Positions 25,052 to 33,780 of a stretch of DNA of 49,664 bases are shown piece after piece. Origin of the DNA: Desulforudis sp. (GTDB taxonomy: Bacteria > Bacillota > Desulfotomaculia > Desulfotomaculales > Desulforudaceae); contig JAHRFU010000104.1 of NCBI GenBank assembly GCA_019084485.1, positions 1-49,664 of the forward strand, given 5' to 3'. The notes under the pieces were generated by a model, which worked only from the letters and a program-made list of their open reading frames with translations, had not been told where the DNA came from and ran no database searches. The stretch's first letter is position 1. Every line of letters starts with the position of its first letter. Made by a program: the position numbers and the translations under genes.

Positions 25052-25076
25052 AAAAATCCCGGGCCTCGGCCCGGGA
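25052..25076 (-). terminator. Intrinsic terminator between the flavodoxin-type gene and dgt
   Basis: Minus-strand TCCCGGGC-CGAG-GCCCGGGA followed by TTTTTATCG. It is a perfect 8-bp GC-rich stem with tetraloop and U5, so dgt needs its own promoter or readthrough. Confidence 0.92.
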
Positions 25077-25091
25077 GAGAATCCCCACCGC

Positions 25092-25697
25092 TCACCTGCT
25101 GAGGGCTCTAATCTCTCGCGTCGCGTATGCCACCTGGTACACACGTCGGGCCAGTATCTGCACCCGCTGCGCCACCTCGGGGTCGCTGTCTACCGGAGCC
25201 TTGGCACAAGCGCCGGAGTGACCGGCGTCATCACCCATATAGCCGTCACCGACCACAGTCATGCCCTGAACCAGCATCATTTCCTGTAGGGCCCGCGTGG
25301 TTGACTCTTGACCGCCAAACCGGGAACCGCCGCTGACCACAGATCCTCCCACCACGTTCAGGAGGGCTAGATCTTTACGCAGCCTACGGGTTTTATCCCA
25401 GAAGGATTTCAGTTGACCGGACACCGTGCCGAAATATACAGGGCTGCCGAGGATCATTCCGTCGGCCTGACGTAATACTTCTAACATTTCACCGACCAAG
25501 GTGCCCTCGTAACAAGTACCTTTGCAGGGTGTGGAACAATGTACACAATACACTTGTTTCAACCCGGCCATGGCCTCTGAAACCTGCAGGAACTCCGTTC
25601 TGGCTCCCTGCCGTTCAGCTTCAGCCAACGCGATGCGCAAAAGCTGCGCAGTGTTGCCGTTTTTATGGGGACTACCGTTTAGACCCAGGATCAACAT
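25092..25697 (-). CDS. Flavodoxin/NADPH-dependent FMN reductase family protein
   Basis: A 201-residue protein with the FMN-binding loop LGLNGSPHKNGNTAQLL at the N-terminus, a cysteine motif CVHCSTPCKGTC typical of iron-sulfur flavoproteins and related NAD(P)H:FMN reductases, and the isoalloxazine loop GSPVYFGTVSGQLKSFWDKT. It probably moves electrons in an anaerobic redox pathway. The ATG at 25697 follows GTGAGGGA. However the reading frame has no stop upstream and continues into the thpR remnant, so a fused 329-residue product from 26081 is also possible. Confidence 0.88.
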   Translation of the reverse strand: MLILGLNGSPHKNGNTAQLLRIALAEAERQGARTEFLQVSEAMAGLKQVYCVHCSTPCKGTCYEGTLVGEMLEVLRQADGMILGSPVYFGTVSGQLKSFWDKTRRLRKDLALLNVVGGSVVSGGSRFGGQESTTRALQEMMLVQGMTVVGDGYMGDDAGHSGACAKAPVDSDPEVAQRVQILARRVYQVAYATREIRALSR

Positions 25698-26081
25698 ACC
25701 TATTCCCTCACTTACGAGAAGTGCTTTAAACCTACTAAATATATACCGAAATGCACTATCCACCCTTTGCACCAACCCTGCGAAGCTTACGGTGTCACCC
25801 TTTACACCGACCCATAGCACCCGCGCCGGTCTGCCAAAGGATCCACATCCATGCAGACCAAGCCCAAAGGACGGCAATCCCTTCAGGTTTAACCTTACGG
25901 CACCGACCACATCGGGCACCAGGTCCACTTCAACATCTCCTAAGAACTTCACCGTCAGGTGCAGGTTTTCCTGCTCCACCCATTTCGCGTGCACTCTGAA
26001 TTCTTTAAGTTCGTCCTGGAAGGCGGCGACCGACGCCTTCACGCCGACCGTAAGGTTAACGGCCCAGAATAGACGCAGCAT
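25698..26081 (-). pseudogene. thpR: Truncated RNA 2',3'-cyclic phosphodiesterase (ThpR), fused in frame to the flavodoxin-type gene
   Basis: The first about 110 residues are ThpR (2H phosphoesterase, formerly 2'-5' RNA ligase): LRLFWAVNLTVGVKAS, the first catalytic motif NLHLTVKFLG, and FGRPARVLWVGVKG. The family has a second H-x-T-x motif near residue 125-135 and about 180 residues in all. Here the family sequence ends near VQRVDSAF and runs without a stop into the FMN-binding gene. With one of two catalytic histidines gone it should be inactive as a phosphoesterase. The start has GGGAGGAG and looks intact. Confidence 0.8.
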
Positions 26082-26097
26082 ATGCTCCTCCCTTTGA

Positions 26098-26127
26098 ATA
26101 ATAAAGGGTGACCACTCCGGGCCACCC
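26098..26127 (-). terminator. ppsR intrinsic terminator
   Basis: Minus-strand GGGTGGCC pairs with GGTCACCC (one mismatch) around a 6-base loop, followed by TTTATTATT. It lies 26 bases after the ppsR stop and before the thpR remnant. Confidence 0.75.
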
Positions 26128-26152
26128 CCACAAACACCTTCGAACAGTCAGC

Positions 26153-26995
26153 CTATTGTTCAAGACGGTAGCGCTCGCCCTTGAAGAAGACTTCCAGCAC
26201 CTTCCCGGATGTCTCCTCCACCGCCTTGTTGGTCACATCGATTATCGAACACCCCAGCCGTTGGTAAATTTCCTTGGCGTACTCCAGTTCTCGAAGGATC
26301 CGTTCGTTGTTGGCATAGTCAGCGTTCGGAGGCAGGCCTAACGCTCTGAGCCGTTCCTGTCGAATTCCGGCTAGCTGCCCCGGTTGAATGGTCAAACCGA
26401 TCAGTTTATGCGGTGCCAGTTGAAACAGTTCATCCGGTGCCTTTACCTCGGGCACAAGTGGGATGTTAGCGGCCTTAATCTGCTTATGCGCCAGGTACAT
26501 GCATAGTGGGGTCTTTCCGGTGCGCGAAACGCCCATTACCACCATATCCGCTTGCATAATCCCCCGTGGATCCTTGCCGTCGTCATACTTAACGGCAAAC
26601 TCAATGGCTTCCACTCGCTGAAAGTACTCACGGTCAACCTTACGCATTAGACCCGGTTCAAGGCGCGGCGCCTGGCCGCTGATACCCGTAAGCGCAGAGA
26701 TTACCGGTGAGATGATGTCCACGGTGGTGATCCCGTGGCGGGACGCTTCCCGGAGCAAGGTCTCCCGAAGCTCAGCAAGGACAATGGTGAATAGGATTAC
26801 GCTCGGAGAGTGGCTGGCTTCCTCGACCACTTCCCTAATCTCTTCAGCATGGTTCACATAGGGGACGCGTCGAATATCCACGTGCCCTGAGTTAAACTGA
26901 CTGGCTGCCGCCCGTGCTACCAACTCAGCAGTTTCACCGATAGAATCGGATACGATGTATACAACCGGGCGAATGTCGTCGATCTTACCGTTTAT
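26153..26995 (-). CDS. ppsR: PEP synthase/PPDK regulatory kinase-pyrophosphorylase, with apparent ATA start
   Basis: A DUF299/YqfL protein that inactivates pyruvate phosphate dikinase or PEP synthase by ADP-dependent phosphorylation and reactivates it by phosphate-dependent removal. Seen are the conserved N-terminal VSDSIGETAELVARAA, the P-loop GVSRTGKTPLCMYLA and the C-terminal SIIDVTNKAVEE. The frame has no ATG, GTG or TTG before the essential VSDSIGET block. GGGGTGGAG lies four bases before an ATA at 26995, giving 280 residues, close to the family length. A TTG at 26923 would remove the conserved block. It begins 15 bases after the ccpN stop. Confidence 0.9.
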   Translation of the reverse strand: MNGKIDDIRPVVYIVSDSIGETAELVARAAASQFNSGHVDIRRVPYVNHAEEIREVVEEASHSPSVILFTIVLAELRETLLREASRHGITTVDIISPVISALTGISGQAPRLEPGLMRKVDREYFQRVEAIEFAVKYDDGKDPRGIMQADMVVMGVSRTGKTPLCMYLAHKQIKAANIPLVPEVKAPDELFQLAPHKLIGLTIQPGQLAGIRQERLRALGLPPNADYANNERILRELEYAKEIYQRLGCSIIDVTNKAVEETSGKVLEVFFKGERYRLEQ

Positions 26996-27009
26996 CGTAC
27001 TCCACCCCT

Positions 27010-27648
27010 TTACAACCCTTCCCCTAGTTCCACAAACAGGCGGGTCACGTTACTCTTGCTGACGCGGCCGACAACCTCAAATCCCTCGCTGCCGTCATCC
27101 ATCCGCACCCGACGGACAACCGGCAAGGCATCAATTTCGTGGGTCGCCATCTTTTTGGCCGCCTCCCAGAGGGTCTCCTCCGGTTCCACCGTTACCACGT
27201 TAGGCATCCTGGTCATAACCACACCCACCGGAATCGAATTCAGATCCTTTCCACCAAGCGCTGACTTTAGCAGGTCTTTACGCGAGACAACACCTTGGAG
27301 AAGGTTGCTGTTCGACACTACAAATAAGGTACCGCAGTCCTCCAGGAACATATTCACGATCGCATTGTGGGCCGAGCAGTCGTCCTTTACCACCACCGGC
27401 AATGACTTGATCTCGCCGATCAGCACCCTTTTGATCTTTTGAGCCACCAGCCGGTTGGGGGTCTTGCCGCTGAAGAAATAGCCAACCCGCGGACGGGCAT
27501 CCAGAAGTCCAGCCATGGTTAAAATGGCCAGATCCGGCCTGAGCGTGGCCCGTGTCAGCGAGAGCCGCTCCGCGATCTGTTCACTGGTAATCGGGCCGTT
27601 TCCTTTGACGATGCTCATGATTTCTTCTTGACGCTTGGTCAGTTCCAA
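27010..27648 (-). CDS. ccpN: CcpN/YqzB-type transcriptional repressor with CBS domains
   Basis: A 212-residue regulator. Residues 1-60 form a winged HTH (KRQEEIMSIVKGNGPITSEQ, RLSLTRATLRPDLAIL), followed by two CBS repeats (SAHNAIVNMFLEDCGTLFVV and VTVEPEETLWEAAKKMATHE). In Bacillus, CcpN represses gluconeogenic genes and senses the energy state through nucleotides; ppsR directly follows there as here. A sigma-A-like promoter lies just upstream, downstream of the glyS stop, so ccpN-ppsR form an operon of their own. AGTGATGG and CCGGAGGAG precede the start. Confidence 0.92.
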   Translation of the reverse strand: MELTKRQEEIMSIVKGNGPITSEQIAERLSLTRATLRPDLAILTMAGLLDARPRVGYFFSGKTPNRLVAQKIKRVLIGEIKSLPVVVKDDCSAHNAIVNMFLEDCGTLFVVSNSNLLQGVVSRKDLLKSALGGKDLNSIPVGVVMTRMPNVVTVEPEETLWEAAKKMATHEIDALPVVRRVRMDDGSEGFEVVGRVSKSNVTRLFVELGEGL

Positions 27649-27725
27649 ATAACCATCACTCCTCCGGAGTAATCTGTCATACTAATTACCCCGTCAAGGC
27701 AAATTTCCAGGATCATTTATATCAC

Positions 27726-27755
27726 ATTGTAAGTCATTTTCCGATACTATTTCAA
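27726..27755 (-). promoter_or_regulatory. Promoter of ccpN-ppsR
   Basis: Minus-strand TTGAAA (27750-27755), an 18-base spacer and TACAAT (27726-27731), in the 129-base AT-rich gap between glyS and ccpN. Half-sites for autoregulation by CcpN were not evident. Confidence 0.55.
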
Positions 27756-27777
27756 GCACTAAGACCTTATTTTAATC

Positions 27778-29853
27778 CTATACGACCAATTTGGAGATAT
27801 CGGCCACTTTTTGCACCTGCTCCGCCACACTATTGAGCAGAGCCAGCCTGTTTTCACGGACGTCCTGATCCTCAACCATCACCAGTACGGCGTCGAAGAA
27901 CACATCGACCGGGGCCCGCAGTTCGGCCAGAGCGTCTAAGGCATCCGGATAATGACGGCCTTTCAAGGCCGCCTGAACCTTCTCCTGTACTCTCCGGCTC
28001 TCCGTGTAGAGTGCTCCCTCAGCCTGATCCATAAACCGCTCAGGCCACACGAGCGCGGACGGGTCGGCGTTCTTAGCCAGATTGTAGGCCCGGGTAAAGG
28101 CTGTGTAAATGTCCGGAAAAGCCTCCCGCTCACGGAAGGCGGCAACCGCAGAGGCCCGCTCCCAGAGGTCGCGCACATCACCGAAGGGCAGAGCCAGCAC
28201 TGCGTCCACAACGTCATAGCGCAGGCCCCGCTCCTGGAACACTCCCCGGAGACGCTGGCGGAAAAACTCATTTAGACCGTCGATGACCTCGCCAAGGCCG
28301 ACCTTGAGTCTGGCACCGTAAAGGGCGTGCGCCTTGGCGAAGAGTTCGCTGAGGTTAAGATACAGCGGTGAGTCTAGACTGATTAGGCAAATAGCCAGGG
28401 CCTGGCGCCGAAGTGCATAGGGATCGGCCGATCCGGTCGGATGGTTGCCAAGACCAAATGCGCCCACCAGGTTGTCAATCCGGTCGGCGATCGCCAGAAT
28501 GCGCCCCGGAATGGTGCTCGGCATTACGTCGCCGGCCCCCCGCGGCAGGTAGTGTTCCAGGATAGCCTCCGCCACCTCCGGTTCTTCACCGGAGCGCAGC
28601 GCGTACTCACGACCCATCACTCCCTGTAGCTCTGGAAATTCGTACACCATGTCGGTTACCAGATCGGCCTTGGAGAGCGTTCCGGCCCTGTTCACCCGCC
28701 GCCGGGCCTCGTCCGAAGCATCAAGCATCCCGCTGATGACCGCACCCAGAGCTACAATCCGTTCTACCTTCTCGTGCACACTGCCGAGTTCTTCACGAAA
28801 GACAATCTTCTTCAAATCCTCCACCCGATCGGAAAGCGGTGATTCCAGGTCTTCCCGGAAGAAGAAGGCCGCGTCCGATAGTCTGGCCCGCAGCACCTTC
28901 TCATTTCCGGCGCGCACGGTATCAAGGTGTTCGGTGGTACCGTTGCGTACGGCTACGAACCGGGCAATGAGGCTCCCGTCCTTCCCCCGTACCGGGAAGT
29001 AGCGCTGGTGCTCCCGCATTGGGGTTACGAGCACCGGTTCGGGCAACGCCAGGTAGTCTTCAGGAAAACGACCACAGAAGGCAGTCGGGTATTCAAGAAT
29101 GTTAACGACCTCTTGCAGGAGGTCCGGGTTCTCCTCCACCCTGCCCCCTTCCGCCGTGGCAGCATCCTGCACCTGAGTCCAAATCACTTCCCGCCGCCGA
29201 ACGGGATCGACCATCACATAATTCCGCTCCAGCACTTCTGCGTAGTCTCCGGCCACGGACAGTTCGATCATCCCGCTACTCAGGAAACGGTGTCCGTAGG
29301 TGAACCGGTCGGATGACACTCCGGCAATTTCGAATCGGATCACCTCTTCCCCGTACAGGGCGGTAAGCCACCGGATCGGCCGTGCAAACTTAAAGTCATA
29401 GTAGCCCCAACGCATGGGCTTAGGGAAGGACATTCCACCGATGAGCTGCGGACAAATCTCACCGAGGACGGCCATTGCCGCCAATCCTTTATCCTGCTTT
29501 ACGGCAAAGACGTACTCCACCTGGCCGATCAACCGCGTCACCAGATCCGCAGGATCAACGCCCTGACCTCGGGCAAAACCGGCACCGGCTTTGGTCGGTG
29601 ATCCCTCGATATCAAAGGCTGCCTTACGCGGTGGTCCCTTCACCTCAACCGTCAGGGGTTCCTGAGCCGCAACCAGCCCCTTTACCAACACCGTCAGTCT
29701 CCGAGGCGTACCAAGGGTCTTGATGGCGTCGAAGGTCAGCCGCTTCTCATCCAGAAGGCGGGTGCATTTAGACTCCAGTTCATTGAGGGCCGGAGTAAGG
29801 AATCGGGCCGGCATTTCTTCGATCCCGATCTCCAGCAGAAAATCGGACTTCAT
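27778..29853 (-). CDS. glyS: Glycyl-tRNA synthetase beta subunit
   Basis: The 691-residue beta chain of the alpha2beta2 bacterial GlyRS, needed for tRNA binding. It starts DFLLEIGIEEMPARFLTPAL and contains SFPKPMRWG, RPIRWLTALYG, TPMREHQRYFPV and RADLVTDMV-like blocks, an HD-like region (LEHYLPRGAGDVMPST and IADRIDNLVGAFGLG) and the C-terminal anticodon-binding helices ending in VDVFFDAVLVM. It starts directly after the glyQ stop with AAAGGAGGGTG, so alpha and beta chains are made together. Confidence 0.97.
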   Translation of the reverse strand: MKSDFLLEIGIEEMPARFLTPALNELESKCTRLLDEKRLTFDAIKTLGTPRRLTVLVKGLVAAQEPLTVEVKGPPRKAAFDIEGSPTKAGAGFARGQGVDPADLVTRLIGQVEYVFAVKQDKGLAAMAVLGEICPQLIGGMSFPKPMRWGYYDFKFARPIRWLTALYGEEVIRFEIAGVSSDRFTYGHRFLSSGMIELSVAGDYAEVLERNYVMVDPVRRREVIWTQVQDAATAEGGRVEENPDLLQEVVNILEYPTAFCGRFPEDYLALPEPVLVTPMREHQRYFPVRGKDGSLIARFVAVRNGTTEHLDTVRAGNEKVLRARLSDAAFFFREDLESPLSDRVEDLKKIVFREELGSVHEKVERIVALGAVISGMLDASDEARRRVNRAGTLSKADLVTDMVYEFPELQGVMGREYALRSGEEPEVAEAILEHYLPRGAGDVMPSTIPGRILAIADRIDNLVGAFGLGNHPTGSADPYALRRQALAICLISLDSPLYLNLSELFAKAHALYGARLKVGLGEVIDGLNEFFRQRLRGVFQERGLRYDVVDAVLALPFGDVRDLWERASAVAAFREREAFPDIYTAFTRAYNLAKNADPSALVWPERFMDQAEGALYTESRRVQEKVQAALKGRHYPDALDALAELRAPVDVFFDAVLVMVEDQDVRENRLALLNSVAEQVQKVADISKLVV

Positions 29854-30753
29854 TTAGGCACCCTCCTTTAGCAGCGGATGGCCCAGCTCTTCCCGTTGCG
29901 CCACATAGGCCTGGGCACAACTTCGCGCCAGAGCGCGGACACGCAGGATATACCCGGTGCGCTCGGTTACGCTGATCGCGCCCCTGGCATCCAGGAGGTT
30001 AAAGGTATGGGAGCATTTAAGAACGTAGTCGTAGGCCGGGAGGACCAGCTTCTTCTCGACAATCCGCTGGGCCTCTTTCTCGTAGGCATCGAAGAGATCG
30101 AGCAGCATATTAACGTCCGCACTTTCAAAGTTATAATGACAATGTTCCACCTCTCCCCGGTGGTGCACATCCCCGTAGGTGATGTTCTTCACCCAAGTAA
30201 TATCAAAGACGCTGTCACGACCCTGGAGGTACAGTGCGAGGCGCTCAAGCCCATAGGTAATCTCCACTGAGACCGGTTTTAGATCAAATCCGCCGCACTG
30301 TTGAAAGTAGGTAAACTGAGTAATCTCCATCCCGTCCAGCCAGACCTCCCAACCGAGGCCCCAGGCACCGAGCGTGGGTGACTCCCAGTTGTCTTCAACG
30401 AACCGGATGTCGTGTTCCAGCGGATCAATCCCGATCGCCTTCAGGCTTTCTAGATATAGATCGATGATGTCGTCCGGGGAAGGCTTCATAATCACCTGGT
30501 ATTGATAGTAATGCTGCAACCGATTCGGGTTTTCACCATAACGACCGTCCGTCGGCCGCCGAGAGGGCTCAACATAACCAACATTCCAGGGCTCCGGACC
30601 CAGTACACGCAGGAAGGTGGCCGGGTTCATGGTACCGGCACCCTTTTCAATGTCGTACGGCTGGGCGATGATACAACCCTGTTCACTCCAAAACCGGTTC
30701 AAAGTGAGGATCAGTTCTTGGAAGTTCAAAGCTCGGGTCAAAGCTCGGGTCAC
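29854..30753 (-). CDS. glyQ: Glycyl-tRNA synthetase alpha subunit
   Basis: The 299-residue catalytic alpha chain. Typical blocks are [59 protein letters not shown] and [18 protein letters not shown]. The usual N-terminus is MNFQ; here a tandem 12-bp duplication precedes it, giving TRALTRAL before NFQ. The start could be GTG at 30753 or one of two TTG codons (30741 or 30729) created by the repeat; AAAGAGG lies close before. It is followed at once by glyS. Confidence 0.96.
   Translation of the reverse strand: MTRALTRALNFQELILTLNRFWSEQGCIIAQPYDIEKGAGTMNPATFLRVLGPEPWNVGYVEPSRRPTDGRYGENPNRLQHYYQYQVIMKPSPDDIIDLYLESLKAIGIDPLEHDIRFVEDNWESPTLGAWGLGWEVWLDGMEITQFTYFQQCGGFDLKPVSVEITYGLERLALYLQGRDSVFDITWVKNITYGDVHHRGEVEHCHYNFESADVNMLLDLFDAYEKEAQRIVEKKLVLPAYDYVLKCSHTFNLLDARGAISVTERTGYILRVRALARSCAQAYVAQREELGHPLLKEGA
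30728..30751. repeat. Tandem 12-bp duplication at the glyQ start
   Basis: AAAGCTCGGGTC occurs twice head to tail on the plus strand (30728-30739 and 30740-30751). Being in frame, it adds four residues (TRAL twice) and a duplicated TTG start candidate to GlyQ. Confidence 0.9.
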
Positions 30754-30775
30754 CTCTTTCGCGGGAATAAAGATG

Positions 30776-30820
30776 AAAACCCCCCGCCCGGTATCGTTCC
30801 GAGAGAAAACGGGAGGTTTT
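30776..30820 (-). terminator. Hairpin terminator between recO and glyQ
   Basis: Minus-strand AAAACCTCCCG (30810-30820) pairs with CGGGGGGTTTT (30776-30786), 11 bp with one G-T, and is followed by CATCTTTATT. It lies 45 bases after the recO stop and 23 bases before glyQ, so it either ends recO or attenuates glyQ. T-box consensus blocks are not present. Confidence 0.6.
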
Positions 30821-30864
30821 AGTCAAAATTGATGTATATTAAGTAACAAATTTTAGCCATAAAG

Positions 30865-31626
30865 TCAAGCTTTTGGGTAAGACGTCGTGATCTCAGCCAA
30901 GAAAGACAGAGATTTGGGCTGCTTTTCCAGGTGTACGCCGATGGTGCTCCTGAGGATTCGCGTAATGTCCCGGATGGTGTCCGAATCCGGCTTTAGGTTC
31001 GAAAGACGGTCAAGAGGCCAGGACCGTAGCGTTTCCAGCGTTCTGATACTCCCCAGCGAAACACTCAGGGCACCGGACTCCCCGTCTCGACAGGATGCAC
31101 ACAGAATCCCTCCCTGAAGAGGACTGAAAGACAATCCGGGCTGATCTGCGGTTGCTCCGCATCCCTGGCAGGTTTCCAGCACGGGGCCAAACCCGGATAC
31201 ATCCAGCAACCTGATCTCGAAGGCTGGCAACAGCAACGGATGGTCCCCCGTCCCACCCAACCGGGCCAGGATTTCAAGCAATAAGGCATACAACTCGATG
31301 TTCGGCTGGCCCTCAGCCGCAAATCCTTCAACCAGTTCACAGGTGTAGGTAGCCCGGGTCAGCGATATTAAGTCAGTGTGCAGATGGCCATGGTAGTCCA
31401 AGCCGTCCGCCTGACGGACCGAGTCGATCTCTCGGCCTGCGGCAACCATAAATCGGGCACGGCAGAATGGCTGAACCGCCCCGCGCTTTTGACTGCCCGG
31501 TTTAGCCACTCCGTGGGCCCACAACCGAAGCAGACCCCGGTCACGGCTGAAACAAACCAGCACCTTGTCCGCTTCCCGAACCACGTAGGTGCGCAGTACC
31601 ACGCCTTCGGTCCGGTACAGCTTCAT
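30865..31626 (-). CDS. recO: DNA repair protein RecO
   Basis: A 253-residue mediator that loads RecA with RecR. The N-terminal OB fold starts LYRTEGVVLRTYVVREADKV; the central four-cysteine zinc site is CQGCGATADQ and later CASC, as in Gram-positive RecO; the C-terminus ends with a helical domain (LRSTIGVHLEKQPKSLSFL). The gene lies upstream of glyQ, the common Firmicutes order, and is divergent from ubiX with 64 bases between the starts. Confidence 0.95.
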   Translation of the reverse strand: MKLYRTEGVVLRTYVVREADKVLVCFSRDRGLLRLWAHGVAKPGSQKRGAVQPFCRARFMVAAGREIDSVRQADGLDYHGHLHTDLISLTRATYTCELVEGFAAEGQPNIELYALLLEILARLGGTGDHPLLLPAFEIRLLDVSGFGPVLETCQGCGATADQPGLSFSPLQGGILCASCRDGESGALSVSLGSIRTLETLRSWPLDRLSNLKPDSDTIRDITRILRSTIGVHLEKQPKSLSFLAEITTSYPKA

Positions 31627-31690
31627 GGGGCGAACGCTTCCCTTCAGGCTCGGTTTAGATTAGAATTACACGAGGAGGAGGTCGGCTCAA

Positions 31691-32266
31691 ATGCGTATCG
31701 TAGTAGCCATCACCGGTGCTTCAGGTGCCTTGTACGGTATCGAAACGGTCCGTCAGCTTACGGCCCATGGAGTCGAAACGCACCTGGTGATCAGTAATGC
31801 CGCCCGCTATATTATCGTCCAGGAAACCGGTCAATCCCCGGACGACCTTTCTGCTATAGCCTCGTTTACCTATGGTGAGGATGACTTCGCCGCACCGATA
31901 GCCAGCGGCTCTTTCCGCCACGACGGGATGGTCATTACCCCCTGCAGCATGAAAACCCTGGCGGCCGTAGCTACCGGCTACGCTTCCAATCTGATTCAAA
32001 GGGCGGCCGATGTCTCGATCAAGGAGGGGCGAAAGCTTGTCCTCCTGCCCCGAGAGTCTCCGTTCAGCGCCATCCACTTGGAAAACATGCTCAAACTCGC
32101 CCGTCTCGGAATTGTGATAATGCCCCCGGTACCCGCCTTTTACACCCAGCCCGAGACCATCGCCGATATCGTCAGGTTCACGGTGGGGCGCATCCTAGAT
32201 CAGTTTGGCGTTCCCCACAACCTCATCCGCCGGTGGGGTGAGCCGCCGGTCAGCGAAGATAATTGA
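31691..32266 (+). CDS. ubiX: Flavin prenyltransferase UbiX
   Basis: A 191-residue flavoprotein that makes prenylated FMN for UbiD-type decarboxylases. It starts RIVVAITGASGALYGIE (FMN-binding loop) and has ITPCSMKTLAAVATGYASNL and LVLLPRESPFSAIHLENML. GAGGAGGAGG precedes the ATG. No ubiD is in the window, so the partner decarboxylase must be encoded elsewhere. Its last 17 bases overlap the end of mgtE on the other strand. Confidence 0.95.
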   Translation: MRIVVAITGASGALYGIETVRQLTAHGVETHLVISNAARYIIVQETGQSPDDLSAIASFTYGEDDFAAPIASGSFRHDGMVITPCSMKTLAAVATGYASNLIQRAADVSIKEGRKLVLLPRESPFSAIHLENMLKLARLGIVIMPPVPAFYTQPETIADIVRFTVGRILDQFGVPHNLIRRWGEPPVSEDN

Positions 32267-33605
32267 GCAGCAACACGGAGGCTACGCTGAAATAAATCAG
32301 CATGCTGGTAACGTCCATCAGCGTAGTGATGAATGGTCCGGACGCCAGTGCCGGGTCAATGCCAATGCGGTTAATGATTAGTGGACACAGACTTCCTAAG
32401 GCCGTGGCCAGGATCATGCTGCAAGCCAGAGAAAGGCCGACCACAACCCCCAAGGTGGCTGAGCCCTGCCAGACAAAGGCAATTAGGGCTAGGACGGAGC
32501 CGCACACCACTCCGACAATCAGACCGACACGCATCTCCCTGAGCATTACCATCACAGCCTGATGCGAGGCTACCTCTCCCGTGGCCAGACCGCGCACGAC
32601 CACAGCCAGGGTCTGCGTCGCCACATTGCCCGGGCCGCCGGCCATCACCGGGAGAAAGAAAGCAAGTGCCACCACAGATTCCAGTGTCCCTTCAAAGAAC
32701 TGGATCACACTGCCCGCCAAAAGCGCCCCGAAAAGAAGGGCGATCAGCCAAGGCAGGCGTAAAACCGCCCTCTGAATGTCATTCATCTCCAGATACTGCC
32801 CTTCCCGGTGGACGTTCGCGAGGCTCAGGAAGTCCTCGGTGGCTTCCGCCTCGATAACATCCAGGACGTCGTCAACGGTTACGATGCCGAGCAGCACCCC
32901 GATGTCATCAACAACCGGGATCACCAGGAAGTTGTACTTCTGGACGACACGGGCAACTTCTTCCTGGTCAGTGTGTACATTCACACTGATCACGGTGGTG
33001 CGCATCACTTCTCTAATGCGGGTCCCGGGTGGGGCAGTGATCAGCTCACGAAGCGAAATCACACCGACCAGCTGTTCCTGATCATTGACTACGTACACGT
33101 AGTACACGGTCTCAGCCTGACGAGCGGTACGCCGCAAGACCTCGATCGCCTCTTCGATGGTGATTTCCTTATTAATGGCCACGAATTCAGTGGCCATGAT
33201 GCCGCCAGCGGTGTCCTCGCCGTATTCCAGCAGCTCCTGGACGTCTTCGGCGTCACTCCGGGACATCAAACTGAGATAGTGTTCTTGCTTATCATCCGGC
33301 AGATCGCCGATCAAGTCCGCGGCATCGTCCGTGGACATCTCGCGAAAAATCTGGGCCAAATGCTGCTTGCCCAGACCTTTGATTAATGGCGCGATTTGCT
33401 CGCGTTCAAGCTCGAAAAGGACCTGAGCGGCCTTAGCGTTATCGATGATACGGAAAATAGTAAGCTGCTGGTCTAGGTCAAAGGCGACCAGTGCTTCGGC
33501 CAGGTCGGCGTAGTGAACGTCAGCCAGATACCCGGCCAGTTGCTCCAGAGCGTCTCCAGCGAGAAAACCACTAATGGTCTCCTGCACTTCGTACACTGCA
33601 GCCAT
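32250..33605 (-). CDS. mgtE: Magnesium transporter MgtE
   Basis: A 451-residue Mg2+ channel/transporter. The N domain (residues 20-130) holds helical repeats such as LGKQHLAQIFREMSTDDAAD and LIGDLPDDKQEHYLSLM; two CBS domains follow (IMATEFVAINKEITIEEAIE and VISVNVHTDQEEVARVVQKY); then five membrane helices with LPVMAGGPGNVATQTLAVVV and the C-terminal SGPFITTLMDVTSMLIYF. The CBS/N domains gate the pore in response to Mg2+. A promoter about 170 bases upstream implies a long structured leader. Confidence 0.96.
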   Translation of the reverse strand: MAAVYEVQETISGFLAGDALEQLAGYLADVHYADLAEALVAFDLDQQLTIFRIIDNAKAAQVLFELEREQIAPLIKGLGKQHLAQIFREMSTDDAADLIGDLPDDKQEHYLSLMSRSDAEDVQELLEYGEDTAGGIMATEFVAINKEITIEEAIEVLRRTARQAETVYYVYVVNDQEQLVGVISLRELITAPPGTRIREVMRTTVISVNVHTDQEEVARVVQKYNFLVIPVVDDIGVLLGIVTVDDVLDVIEAEATEDFLSLANVHREGQYLEMNDIQRAVLRLPWLIALLFGALLAGSVIQFFEGTLESVVALAFFLPVMAGGPGNVATQTLAVVVRGLATGEVASHQAVMVMLREMRVGLIVGVVCGSVLALIAFVWQGSATLGVVVGLSLACSMILATALGSLCPLIINRIGIDPALASGPFITTLMDVTSMLIYFSVASVLLLNYLR

Positions 33606-33627
33606 GGAGATCCACCCCCCAAAGGTT

Positions 33628-33658
33628 AGGCGGGCTCTACCCGGGGTAGGCCCTGCCT
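33628..33658 (-). other. Hairpin in the mgtE leader
   Basis: Minus-strand arms AGGC-A-GGGC-C-TACC and GGTA-GA-GCCC-GCCT pair with small bulges around CCG, ending about 20 bases before the mgtE ribosome-binding site. There is no U run, so control would be at translation or by anti-structure. The full leader (33606-33774) does not show the M-box blocks that I know. Confidence 0.55.
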
Positions 33659-33780
33659 GCCGGTACTCGGCGGTTGCTCAAACCGTGTTGAGTCAATATC
33701 CACGTAGGCCCACCCCCTATAAAAGAGTAGAAAGCCACCTTTGGCACGGGGCTTTGTAAGAATGGATGTAAACCAAAACC

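Noticed and set aside
30754-30864. Glycine T-box before glyQ
   Set aside because: The space is too short, and neither the specifier-loop blocks nor the TGGN antiterminator bulge is present.
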